A stretch of 64,000 nt of DNA from Rhabditoides inermis (taxonomy: Eukaryota; Nematoda; Chromadorea; Rhabditida; Rhabditidae). Positions 50,401 through 61,014 of the stretch are shown in pieces. Under the pieces are notes generated by a model that saw only the letters and a list, made by a program, of their open reading frames with translations, was not told the origin of the DNA and ran no database searches. The stretch lies in NCBI GenBank assembly GCA_963966185.1, contig CAWZYM010000418.1, forward strand, positions 72,501 through 136,500, read 5' to 3'. The position numbers and the translations under genes were made by a program. Each line of letters begins with the position of its first letter. Position 1 is the first letter of the stretch.

Positions 50401-53400
50401 CTTTGTACGTAGCAGCTGTTTGATGTTATATCATGTCTTGTGTTGTTTGTATTTTATCTTTTGTTTTTTTTCCCAATGGTTAGTTGAAGAACTATAGAAG
50501 GTTGTAGGGTGCAAACGTGCAATTGAATCGGGAAGTTTGCTGGCATGAAATCAATGCGAAGTGAATCGAATTTTCGAAACATGGTTGTCACGGTGATCGT
50601 GCTCGCGCACTGGAGAGCGGGGGCGTGGTTTAGCCTGGGGGCGTGGCTTTAAATGGCAAAGAGTGCACACTTTAACGCAATTGTGATTTCTCTCAAAATT
50701 TACATAACTAAATAAGTTTGGTTGCAAGTTTGGATGAAGACAATGATAACTTATCAGATTTTGTGATAACAGTTACGCAAAACGTCATGATGAATGTATT
50801 ATAATGAATTTGGAGATGATAAGTATTCCATTAGACCCTAGAGAAGATTGATAAGATAAACAAGTGTTTCAAAATTATCACAATTCTGAATTCAGCACAT
50901 GTTTCCACTTTTTACGTGATTGATAACTTTCTCAAATGAATATAAATTTTGCAAAACCAAATGCGTGAGCAGGGATCGAACCATTGACCTTCAGAACAGT
51001 TCTCGCTCGCTATCCATTATACTAAATTGCCATGAGAGAGTGGGAGCTAAACCGCTACTGCATGGCGGGGGTAAATCGCTATCAGTGGATCGACGTTCCA
51101 TCAAATCGGTCGATAGTGAAAATCACAACTATGATATTATTTCCGAATCGAACACGCACAATTTTTTGTAAGTATTTTTGTGTTATTTATCCATATAGTT
51201 ACAATATATCTGGAATACCACTTCGCTATTTATGAAGTACATTCTTTGTAACCATCCAAAAAACCGCGACGCGGCGGCGACGCGCAAACTTTTGTACCTG
51301 ATAAGTCAGAATTGTATGGCTTTTATATTGTCTTATTTAGCTGATAATTAGCAGAAAAATATTACAGAAAGATTGTGCGCGATGAAATTTTGAATAACTT
51401 GCTCAATAGGGATTCTACTCATGAAGAAGTAATGTGATTTGATATATATCAATAATGGAAAATGTTTTCAAAAATGTATCGCGCACAATCTGTTCGAAAT
51501 ATTTTTACCTACGTTTTCGTTCCTTAACATCTCAAAAATATAAATTCGTTACTTAGTTATCTGGTACAATAGTATTAAATCACTACACTATACAAATGCC
51601 AACGCAGTGCGCGAGCCTTAACGGTGGCCGATCACCGTGTTGTGTACCTCAAATTGTCTTTCTTTTTCGTTATCGAGTTTTTGGGTGTATTTTTCAGCAT
51701 AATATTTTTAAAGTGGATCGTATTGAATTTCCAGGACGTTCTCCCCCCGCCCCCTCCCCTCCTCCTCCCTCTCCTCCCCCTCCTCCACCCCACACGTCTC
51801 CGGCTCCCGCAGCGGGGTGCGCACGGCGTGCAGTGTGTTCGCGTCCTACAGGATCTTTGCCACGCCCGATGAGGTGGGTGTGGGAGTGTCCTTCGGGGTT
51901 CTCGGTACTGGGTGTTCGGTTATGGTGGGAGTAAGGTAGAAGTAGAGATAAGATAGTTGTAATTTGTAAAGGAGTAGAAAGAAGAGATGGTATGCGGTTC
52001 TGAGGTGCTGCTCCGACTCTTTCTGAATTCTGGCACAGTTTGTGTGTGCTTTTGAGATGGGGGAATGGGAGGAGGGAGAAATCAATAAAGAGGGAAGGGA
52101 AAGAGAGAGAGAGAGATTCCCTCCCTCTCCCATCCAGGTCGCCTCGACCCTCCTCCAAGTCGGCCGCAGCTTCGGCATGAGCGACGAGGCGATCGTCGGC
52201 GACACCCTCCACGCCGCACTCAACATACTCGTGGGTTACGGTACTTTGAATATGTGGGGTACTGTAGATGGAAAATGGAAGTACGGTACTTTGAATATGT
52301 GAGTACAATAGTTTGAATGTGGAGGTACGGTATACGTTCGATATACTGGTAGGGTGGATGACTGTAGATTTGGACGGGTTTAGTAACTGACGTCACTCTC
52401 ACGAAGATTCAAATTGGTTTTTAGACCAATGTTTTCGAACATATTGGAAGCGTGAAACGTATATTTCATATTCTAGAAAGTATTGCTTTAACTTGACGTG
52501 TGTGAGCAATGTTTATCTGTGACATGAACCGTCGAACAGTTTAAATTTTAAATTGTATGTTTCTCAACATCAGTTACTGGGCTTTGCTATTGCGTGGTTT
52601 TAATGGACGTTTCATTCTGTTGGTCGAATAAAACAAGATCGTAGTAATAAACAATCAATCAATGAATAAGTAAACAAACAAATAAACAAACAAACACATT
52701 AATCAATAATCAATCAATAAACTAAACATATTGAGCTGGACGAGGAGCTGTGCGGCGAGTGGACGCCGCGCGCGCTCATCGAAGCGTTTGTGTACCTCAG
52801 ACTGCCAAAGGTGAGGAGGGAGGGAGAGAGAGAGAGAGAGAGAGAGAGGGAAGGAGTGGGGGAGAGGGAGAGAGGAGAGAGAGGAGAGAGAGAGGGGGGA
52901 GAGAGAGGGGAGAGAGAGAGAGAGAGAGACCACTCGCTGCAGGTGCTGGCTGCCCTCCGCGCGCGCGGCTCAGTGTCGGAGGAGACTGTGATGCGCGCCA
53001 TCGAACGACTCATGCGGGATGGAAGACAGGTGGGTACTGTAGGTTACGGTAGAAGGGTACTGTAGACTGTAGATGGTTACTGTGATGTGGACTTGGATGA
53101 TGTTTGATGTGATCCGCTGGGCACCGCATTGTGTTTCTAATAGTTTGGGTAGTTATGTTCGGTACATGTAACGTGTTATTTGTGGGGATGTGGAAAAACA
53201 CATACACGTCTCCCCTACACCCTAACCCTGTTCAGCTGCTGCTACGAGCTGTCGAATAACGTACGACTATATGAATGATAAATACCGTATTCCGTACATG
53301 AATAAAATACAGTATACTCTTACCGTACCCCCAGGCGTTTTGAACGGTCTGAAATGCCGTATACCGTTTACCGTACACCCCTACCGTACCCTCTCCAGGT

Positions 53401-54843
53401 GCTGGACGGCCTCGACTCTCGCTGCTCGGAATCGACTCGGAAGGTGCTGGCGCAGCTGGCGGCGGCCAGGGTGATCAGCCACCACAGTATGCAGATGCTC
53501 ACACAGCAGAGGTAGTTGCTTTGGAAATGCAATTATGTGCAGAATCTTCTGCTCGATTAGCATTGGAATGTGGTGATTAGAGTCTTTCAGGTGTGTTGCG
53601 TCGATTTCGTGGAATATGGATTTTTTTCCAAAAAAAAGAGCGCGTCGCGTCATCATATAGTCTGATTGGATCCTATATGCCATCCGTGACATTTCACATG
53701 TTGTGCAGTTTTGTGCAACACAACATGTATGTCATCAAATATCCAAAACGCTTCCATGAGTAGGAATCGAACCCGTACACTACCACTGCGCCATAGAGGC
53801 AGTGGTTGGGAGATCGAAGAGTGAGCCCATCGAGCTCCACTGGCGTCTTCAGTGTACAATGATGAGAGATTACGATGAAACATATCTGCGAAGTTCAATG
53901 ACCTCTCAGAATGAGCCTTGATGGCGCAGTGGTAGAGCGCGCCGCCAGCGCGCGATCGTTGCGAGCTGCCCAAGGGTTCGATTCCCTCTCACAAAGCGTT
54001 TTGGTTATTTGAAACCATACACGTTGTGTTGCACGAAACTGCACAACATGTGAAATGTCACGGATGGCATATAGGATCCAATCCGACTATACCCGTAAGA
54101 AACAGACATTGACGTGTCCAAGGGCGACTCTCAGATTCTGACTCCAACCAATCTCCTCTATGCAGAAAGCAGCAGAAGCGTTCACTAATAACAGTCTCTA
54201 AAAATTAAGATGTAATAGTGCAATGGTACGAAACAATGGTGCTATGGTCTTTGAAATGAATGATCTTTGCAATCACAATCACAATCACCATAACTATCAA
54301 CAATTACAACAAGTACAACAACAAGTACAAAATAATGATACCGTGGTGTTTGCATATATAAAGTATAAGTAACGACGATTGTTTGTATTGCAGGGAGCAG
54401 CAGCAGCGTTCGCTGCCCCCTGCCAGAGAACAGGGTGTGCTCGTGATCACTGCCCTCAACGCCAAGCAGGCCGCAGAGAAGGTGTGGCAGCAGGAGGTGC
54501 GTGGGCAAGGGTGTCTCTGTCTCTCTATCTCTGTCTCTCTCTCTCTGTCTCTCTGTCTCTCTATCTCTCTGTCTCTCTGTCTCTCTATCTCTGTCTCTCT
54601 CTGTCTCTCTGTCTCTCTGTCTCTCTATCTCTGACTCTCTATCTCTGTCTCTCTGTATCTTGCTTGTGGCAGCAGGTGGTGAGGCAGCTTTTTCTCATGT
54701 CTCTATATAGTCAAGTGCATAGTGTTGTTTCTTACCTTTCTTCCGCTATCATCGCCTCCCTTGTCTTGTCCATTCCTCTCTCCCTCCCTCCCTCCTCCTG
54801 TTGCGCCAGAAGGCGTGGCAGCAGGAGGTGGGTGAGGCGAGGG

Positions 54844-54893
<50 letters not shown>

Positions 54894-54972
54894 GCGCTCG
54901 TACGCTGCCACTGGGCGGTTGGTTGACCCAGGCAGTAATTATGCGCGCACCCGGGCGTTGTTCTGTGACTAG
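47410..54972 (+). CDS. MED24: Mediator subunit 24 (MED24/LIN-25-like), N-terminal part in 16 exons
   Basis: Exons: 47410-47466, 47857-47956, 48396-48478, 48553-48626, 48683-48724, 48874-48958, 49203-49274, 49683-49743, 49999-50098, 51735-51873, 52138-52230, 52736-52810, 52943-53029, 53399-53511, 54394-54496 and perhaps 54892-54972. Phases join without a stop. The protein is helical and GC-rich in codons. Blocks such as ALIEAFVYLRLPKVLAAL and LDGLDSRCSESTRKVLAQL resemble, in order and spacing, the human MED24 stretches around FLKIPQVL and LLDKADQRC; GLLRSYAATG-like residues occur in the last exon. MED24 belongs to the Mediator tail; LIN-25 is its nematode form. Only about 400-440 residues are present, against roughly 1000 for the family. 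The frame ends at a stop in exon 16 beside a microsatellite and retroelements, so the gene is truncated or continues beyond the window. The assignment rests on remembered sequence. Confidence 0.6.
47631..47775. mobile_element. Foldback MITE, 145 bp
   Basis: Terminal inverted repeats of about 55 bases (GGCCCCATTATACTTTCACG against its complement at 47756-47775) contain repeated GCTGACGC units and leave a small centre. There is no coding capacity. Target duplication and superfamily are not clear. It lies in the first intron of the MED24-like gene. Confidence 0.7.
50955..51038 (-). other. tRNA-like sequence in a MED24 intron
   Basis: The minus strand shows TTTAGTATAATGGATAGCG (A-box-like) and TGGTTCGATCC (B-box). 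It lies in the large intron 50099-51734, which otherwise holds only AT-rich DNA. Acceptor pairing is weak, so it is probably a tRNA-derived repeat. Confidence 0.35.
53655..54091. mobile_element. Two tRNA-derived SINEs, head to head
   Basis: The ends are inverted repeats of about 70 bases (TATAGTC.GATTGGATCC... GTGACATTTCACATGTTGTG). Each arm carries a tRNA-like head. On the plus strand near 53918 it is GATGGCGCAGTGGTAGAGCG with GGTTCGATTCC; on the minus strand near 53800 it is ATGGCGCAGTGGTAGTGTAC with GGTTCGATTCC. Each head is followed by the same GCGTTTTGG tail. The left copy has lost the middle of its tRNA part. The pair sits in the MED24 intron 53512-54393. Confidence 0.75.
54497..54891. 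repeat. TCTCTGTC microsatellite and duplicated exon scraps
   Basis: CTCTCTGTCTCTCTAT-type repeats follow the last good MED24 exon. GTGGCAGCAGGTGGTGAGG (near 54667) and GCGTGGCAGCAGGAGGTGGG (near 54813) repeat the exon-end/donor sequence GTGTGGCAGCAGGAGGTGCG of 54483-54500, showing small local duplications. Confidence 0.75.
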
Positions 54973-55879
54973 TGTTGTGTTTGGATTGAGTACTATGATT
55001 CTGATTGGATATCTACTTATCACTGTTCTCTATCACGTTGCTGATCCCATCCAGCATGTGCCTGATTTCGAGCGTTCGTGTGTTCCCCATGTGTTCACTG
55101 CTCGGCTTTCCTCTCACGCACTTGTTGCGCTGTGCTCGTCAAAAGACCTTCGTAAGTCAGACTCTGTCAGTGTTTCTGCAAAGGCAATGTCTACTTCTTC
55201 CGATCTGTTTGTGTTGTGCATTAGTTCGTGCGTGGGTATTTCCGGTGGCGTGTGTCTCGGCCCAAGCCGGACGGCGTCCTCTCGGCCCCGCTTATTGATT
55301 GGTGACACATCGCATTTCGATCTGCGAGATATCGATTATCGTATCGCATTTGGTGGTGTATGTTTTACGCGATTGGGTGTGACTGTGATTGCCCGGGATT
55401 GTGGATGTCTCACTGGTCCCCTCCAGTGTTCCCCTTTCCTCCTCTCATGGTCCGCTACGATTTGTATTGACTGCCCCCGCGAGAACGAGATCACCGGTCG
55501 AAAGACTGATACAGTTGTCCCCCCTCTGGTGTATGAGGTATATATAGTTGACCCCCCTCTGGTGTATGAGGTATATACAGTTGACCCCCCTCTGGTGTAT
55601 GAGGTATATACAGTTGTCCCCCCTCTGGTGTATGAGGTATATACAGTTGTCCCCCCTCTGGTGTATGAGGAATATACAGTTGTCCCCCCTCTGGTGTATG
55701 AGGAAACGAAATTCGATCCACCTCTGATAAAGGAGGCAAAAGAATATGATTGCATAACATTGACTGCGAGCCAATGGCTACAGTACATTTATCTATTCTG
55801 CAATGATCATGACACGCCCAATCCCGGACAGAGTTTACACCCTCAACCACACATAACTTGCTGCACTGTCTCAATTTGA
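54923..55879 (+). other. Long unassigned ORF over a 33-bp minisatellite
   Basis: This 318-codon plus-strand ORF has one hydrophobic segment near residue 25 and a repetitive end. From about 55510 to 55715 a 33-bp unit (VVPPLVYEVYT per repeat) occurs six times. The minus strand is also open here (TSYTRGGTTVY per repeat). Neither strand resembles a family I know. It may be chance or part of an unrecognised element. Confidence 0.2.
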
Positions 55880-56137
55880 GCAACTTCAAAAAGTATTGTT
55901 ACTAACAGTTACTATTACCACTATTCTTACAACCTGTTTCTGATTTGATACAAATATGCAAATTTTCGAAATTTGCATATTCATAAATTTGAGTCAAACC
56001 ATGTTGGATCGCAATGCCCTTACCTATTCTACCATAGTTATGTCCAAAAACATAGGTGGTTGAAGCACACCAACAAGTTCTGTGAGGTCGGGGTGTAAAC
56101 TCTGTCCGGGATAGGGACGCTCGTGCAATGATCTGAT
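55801..56137. repeat. Imperfect inverted repeat (about 50-bp arms)
   Basis: CCCGGACAGAGTTTACACCC at about 55822 meets its complement GGGTGTAAACTCTGTCCGGG at about 56091, and the similarity extends outward to the CAATGATCAT and GTGCAATGATC words. The 230 bases between are AT-rich. It could be a non-autonomous foldback element; ends and target duplication were not fixed. Confidence 0.65.
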
Positions 56138-56429
56138 TGTGAGACTAGTGGTTGGAGTGATTTACCCTCCACTGGTCCAAGTGATATCTGATATGTTTAC
56201 CCTTCATCCAGCCATTTTCCTCTCTCTCGGCCCATAGTGGCACGTGATTTTCGCCCTATTTTCTGTGACCTGGCTGGCCGGCCGACCGAGGAGAATCACG
56301 CTGCGACCGCGGTGGCACGGTCGAAAATCTTTTCCCATCTTGCCACCAGGAGCCGGTACGTCTGGTAGTATAGCCTGGACGGAGGTCTAGAGTTAGGGGG
56401 GACTCAGTTATCATCAAAACCCCCTGAGA

Positions 56430-57314
56430 ATGGTGCATAACCGCCCTAAGAGGACTCTGTCTGCCGGAAATCTTCCAGAGTCGCCCTCGTTCGTGCCTCC
56501 GGAGAACAAGCGCGACAGGATGGAATCGACCGCCAGCGAGTACGAGGAGTGCGAGGACATCGAGTTGGTCGAGGAGATCCCCACTCCCGCCGCCTCCCCC
56601 ACTCCCCCTACGTGCCAGATGGGTTCCTCTCTCTCCCCCAGTGTCATTGTCCCCTCGCATGGTATTGATCTCTCCTCTTTGTCTGCCCAGGTCAGTGCTC
56701 ACAGGGCGCAGATAGATGATCTCTCTCGCATGTTCTCTGATCTGTCTTGCCGCCTCGCTGCTGTCTCCAAGCAGCTGACAGCCGACCCGACCGCCCACAT
56801 CAAGGAGCTGATTGAGGAGAAGGAGCGTCGCCGTTCGATCGTCGTGGCCGGCATCCCCGAGCAGTACAACATGTCCGCCATGCACAGAGCTCACGCCCTC
56901 CGCGACCAGGTGTACACTCTGCTCGACTTCCTGGACATCGAGTCGATCCCCGTCGCCATCTACCGTCTCGGAGAGCTGCGCGACCGCACCCGCCTTGTCA
57001 AGGTGGTGTTTGCCGACAGCCACTCTGCCCAGCTGGCAGTCAGGCGCTCCACCTGGCTGCGCAACTTCGACGAGCCCGTCTTCATCCGGCCGTCGCAGAC
57101 CCGCGAGGAACGCACCGCCGCCTACAACCTCCGCCGAGAGCGCGACGAGCGCCGTCGAAAGGGAGAGAGGGTGACGATCAAGGACGGCAAGATCGTCCCC
57201 TCCGTCACGCAAGGACCTTCCCACCAGAGGGAGAAGCAGCATGGAAACCGTCACAACCACGCCCCTGTCTGGAGCGACGACAGCTGGCACCCCACCGGCC
57301 AGTCGTCAAACTAG
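56430..57314 (+). CDS. Retrotransposon ORF1 protein
   Basis: 294 residues from ATG to TAG. Residues 1-75 are acidic and proline-rich. A coiled-coil-like stretch follows (QVSAHRAQIDDLSRMFSDLS, then KELIEEKERR). Then comes RRRSIVVAGIPEQ, the opening of the RRM-like core of L1/CR1-type ORF1 proteins, and a basic C-terminus (REERTAAYNLRRERDERRRK). Such proteins coat the element RNA and act as nucleic-acid chaperones. The stop lies 29 bases before the ORF2 start. Confidence 0.75.
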   Translation: MVHNRPKRTLSAGNLPESPSFVPPENKRDRMESTASEYEECEDIELVEEIPTPAASPTPPTCQMGSSLSPSVIVPSHGIDLSSLSAQVSAHRAQIDDLSRMFSDLSCRLAAVSKQLTADPTAHIKELIEEKERRRSIVVAGIPEQYNMSAMHRAHALRDQVYTLLDFLDIESIPVAIYRLGELRDRTRLVKVVFADSHSAQLAVRRSTWLRNFDEPVFIRPSQTREERTAAYNLRRERDERRRKGERVTIKDGKIVPSVTQGPSHQREKQHGNRHNHAPVWSDDSWHPTGQSSN

Positions 57315-57343
57315 ACGACTCGCCTACAGAAGCACGGTCCACT

Positions 57344-60134
57344 ATGCCTATCTCAGTTCTATACTTTAACTGTTTCTCCCTGGTAAACAAGATTGACCAC
57401 CTCACTAACACGCTTCGCGCCGCCTCTCCCGACATAGCTGTCCTCTCAGAAACCTGGCTGAAGACGAAGCACGAAGACTCTGCCATCACCGCCGACCTGC
57501 CACACTACGCGATCAACCGCTGCGACCGCCCTCGAAGGAAAGGAGGAGGGGTCGCCATCCTCACAAAGGCCCCCCTCATCTCCTCTGTCATCATCTCCCA
57601 CTCGGAGCCCACTGCGTTCGAGCTGCTCATAGTTGACACCAGCTTCTGTGGCTCCTCTATCCGACTCTGTGCGATCTACCGTGCACCCAACTGCAGCGCC
57701 GCCCACATTGCCGACCTCGTTTCCATCATTGGAGATCACCTTGACACAGACGCGCACATTATTGTCGTTGGAGACGTGAACCTGCCCGACCTCACGTGGC
57801 CGCATCCCATATCCACCACACCGACGAGCCAGCCGTTCGTCGACATTCTCACACAGTTCGACCTCGTGCAGCACATCGACCAGCCGACCCACCGACACGG
57901 CAACACGCTCGATCTGGTGTACAGCAGTGGCTGCGTCACATCCTGGTCCATCACTGCCCCTCTCGGCACTTCGGACCACTTTGGAATATCCATCGTCACT
58001 GCCATTCCACGCGTCGCCCTCCCTGTCACCTGGAGGAGAGACTACGAGTCTGCCGACTACGACCGCATCATCTCTGCTCTAGTGGACGTGCCATGGACGA
58101 ACCTTTTTCGCGCCTCGTCGTCAGCCGACGAGATGTACGTCACCTTCACCGACATCATCCACCAAGCCATCGATCGGTTCGTTCCCATGAAGAGATCCTC
58201 TCCAAATGGGATACGAGTACCGGAATACCTGGCTAGTATCACCGCTCACCGGGAGCAGCTCTTCCAGGAATGGCTGTCGTTCCCTTCCGACACCCGCAAG
58301 CAGAAGTTCAACGATTGCGACGTCAAGTGCAAGCGCCTCATTGCCAAGTACACTCGTTCTGTTAAGCGCGCTATCGCTCGAAGCAATGACAAAAATCGCT
58401 TCTACAGATACGTCAACAGTCGCCTATCCACTCGCTCGTCCAACTTCATACTACGCGACAGTACTGGTCATTCTGTCGTCAAGGATGATGCCAAGGCCGC
58501 TCTCCTCTCGGCGGCCTTCTCTTCTGTGTTCACTGCCGACGACAACCTTACGCCTACCGTACCCCACCAGGACAAGTCGACGTGTATGCCGTACTTCGCA
58601 CCACACATCGTCTGTGATTTGATCGAGCACTGGACCACTTCCTATGCTCTCACTCCAGACCGCATCCCCATGCTTTTCCTAAAGCGAGTCGCCATCTCTG
58701 TCGCCGATCCGCTCTCACAGATCTTCAATTCGAGCATATCGACAGGAGTCGTTCCATCCCTCTGGAAGACCTCCTTCATCACTCCCATTCCGAAGGAGAA
58801 GGGCGCCACCGATCCACTCAAATACCGCCCCATCTCGAGCACCTGCTTTCCTTGCCGTGTTTTCGAGCGGATTCTGAAGCAGTCGATGCTGCAACACATC
58901 GCCGACCGCAACATCGTGCCCGCCGAGCAGTTTGGCTTCGTTGCCCGCAAGTCAACTGAGCTGCAGCTTTTGCAGTGTCTCGACGACTGGACACGCGCCG
59001 TCGACGAGAAGAAGGACGTCGACGTGATCTACTTTGACTTCGCCAAGGCATTCGACAGAGTCTGCCACAACAAGCTTGTGCTAAAACTCAACTCATACGG
59101 GTTTAGCAGACCCGTCGTCCATTGGATCCGTAACTACCTCGATGGCCGCACTTTCCCAGTACGAGTCAACTCTGCGTTCTCACCGTCCAGAGACATTCTA
59201 TCAGGAGTGCCACAGGGGACGGTTCTCGGTCCCGTCCTCTTTAATGTCTTCACCGCCGATCTCATACCTCAACTTCGTGAGCACGTCACCTGCCGTGCCT
59301 ACGCAGACGACCTGATGTTCTACCGTCCGTTTGATAAACACGATAGCCGTCAGCCACTCCAAAACGCCATTGACATCGTCAATCAGTGGTCCAAACTCTG
59401 GCAATTGCCTCTAGCCGCACACAAGACCAAGGCGCTGTACATTGGAAAGAAGAATCCACGCCACATCTACTCAGTAGACTCAACTGCCATGATTGGAGTC
59501 GACGAAATTGTAGATCTTGGGTTCACCATAACCTCAGATCTACACTTCACCAAGCACTGTCGCATCATCTACTCGAAGGCGTACAACAGGGCGTACACCA
59601 TTCTTCGCTCAATCGTCTCCTCTGACAGGCAGATGCTCATCAACATTTACACCACCTATGTACGTGAGACCACTCTTGGAGTACGGCACGTGTGTGTTCA
59701 ATCCATCGGACAAGACGTCTATCGTACTACTCGAGCGCGTGCAGAACTACTACACACGGGTCGTCTTCGCGCGCACAACGTCACTCGGATTCGATGCGTC
59801 TCCAGAACAACGCAACGGGGTTTTCCAGTTACAGTCACTCGAGAAGCGCCGCCACATCAACGACATCGTGATGCTCTACAAGGTACTTATTGGCTTCGTG
59901 GAGGTTGACGCATCTAGTTTCTTCCTATTTATGACTGATAGGTTCGGTGCTCCCAAGCTCGTTCTTCCCAGATTTAGGCTATCAATCAGAGAGCGCGTTT
60001 GGAACGTGCGAGTCTGTAAATCTTTCTCTCTTGTTTCGCTGTATCATAGTAGATGTCTTACCTCAACGACCCCGTCTGCCGCTCCCCTGGGGGCGGCTTC
60101 CCCTGCTGCTTTCAAACGGTGGCTCCCCATTTAA
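57344..60134 (+). CDS. Retrotransposon ORF2: APE endonuclease and reverse transcriptase, one frameshift
   Basis: The ORF begins MPISVLYFNCFSLVNKIDHL. Endonuclease motifs are VLSETWLK, IIVVGDVNLPDLTW and LGTSDHFGIS, so the catalytic Glu, Asp-.-Asn and Ser-Asp-His are present. Reverse transcriptase motifs are ITPIPKEKG, YRPIS, VIYFDFAKAFDRV, GVPQGTVLGPVLF and CRAYADDLMFY. The main frame continues to 59908, but after about 59655 the conserved sequence moves to another frame (YVRPLLEYGTCVFNPSD) and ends at 60134 with AAFKRWLPI. The small indel near 59655-59665 leaves this copy unable to make a normal C-terminus. Confidence 0.85.
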
Positions 60135-60201
60135 CTTTGTTTTGTTGTATCATACTTTTTCTTTTTCACGTGTTATTATGCAACCGTATAAATTAATTTA
60201 A

Positions 60202-61014
60202 TTTGATATCAGCGTGATTTGCGCTGAGATTGATGAAATGGTATTTGAGAAAGACATATTCACGCCCGAACAGAACGACGTCGATTCTAAACGAGTCGGT
60301 GTGAATCGTGCTGGCTCGATTCTGTCTCTTATTCTAGCCTCTATTCTGTGGAGCCAGGAATGGATGCAGAAAAGCGAACGATTGACAAGAAGATTGAGGG
60401 TGAAAACCCGGAGGCATTTGCAAAAGATGCAGGAAATCCTGCACCAGATTCAGCATAGACCAGTTTACAGTGATCCACTTCTATTCTATGGTGGTGGCGA
60501 TGAAATGATAACAGATGATACCGTATTCGATACGGTAACCAAAAGAGTGAGAATGCTCGCCCCACTCGCAGCCAAAGTGAAATGCGGTGGGTGCAATTGC
60601 GTACTGATGGGTGATGCGAGAGTGTACGCGATGGGACGACACTATCAAAAGAATGCGAAGAAAGCGTATCCCTGTCCATGGAGAGAACAAATGGACTTGG
60701 AGCCGGGAACAAAAATTAAAATGTACATGGAATTCGTGTGCAGAGTGTGCAATGAAGTGTTTGACACAGTTGTGAATGCAACTGTACATGCGAAGAAAAC
60801 ACATCCAGAAATGGAACGGTTTGAGATGAGTCAGGAAGAAATGAGAAAAGAAAAGATGGAGAAAAGACACGCTGCCTACGCAGAGAGAAGGAAACAGAGT
60901 TCACAGTGCGATGATGAGGCAGAGACTAGTCAGTCAGCTGATCCACCATCACAGACAGAATCGATTGCCCCCTCGCAGTCAGTGAGTGGAGGCAACGGCC
61001 GAATCGATGAATGA
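60202..61014 (+). CDS. NeSL element: zinc-finger N-terminal part
   Basis: The frame is open from 60202 with no natural start. Residues around 125 have KCGGCNCV with a distal His and Cys, a first zinc-binding cluster. FVCRVCNEVFDTVVNATVHA, followed by KKTH, is a clear C-x2-C-x12-H-x4-H finger. R2/NeSL elements use such fingers to recognise target DNA. After an acidic Ser/Gln-rich stretch it stops at 61014, overlapping the next frame by about 29 bases. Confidence 0.68.
   Translation, partial: FDISVICAEIDEMVFEKDIFTPEQNDVDSKRVGVNRAGSILSLILASILWSQEWMQKSERLTRRLRVKTRRHLQKMQEILHQIQHRPVYSDPLLFYGGGDEMITDDTVFDTVTKRVRMLAPLAAKVKCGGCNCVLMGDARVYAMGRHYQKNAKKAYPCPWREQMDLEPGTKIKMYMEFVCRVCNEVFDTVVNATVHAKKTHPEMERFEMSQEEMRKEKMEKRHAAYAERRKQSSQCDDEAETSQSADPPSQTESIAPSQSVSGGNGRIDE

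Larger units (their letters stand above)
56230..60205 (+). mobile_element. CR1/Jockey-type non-LTR retrotransposon, nearly full length
   Basis: Two ORFs in the usual order (RNA-binding ORF1, then ORF2 with APE endonuclease and reverse transcriptase) are followed by a short AT-rich 3' UTR. Its codon use is GC-rich, unlike the repeats around it. The 5' boundary is a guess; the 3' boundary abuts the open frame of the next element at about 60202. It probably arrived recently, since only one frameshift is visible. Confidence 0.82.

Noticed and set aside
53905..53995. Functional tRNA gene
   Set aside because: A and B boxes are clear, but acceptor halves do not pair and the sequence belongs to a duplicated SINE-like unit.
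57446..57979. Minus-strand ORFs opposite the CR1-type ORF1 and ORF2
   Set aside because: They are shadows of GC-rich coding sequence on the plus strand.
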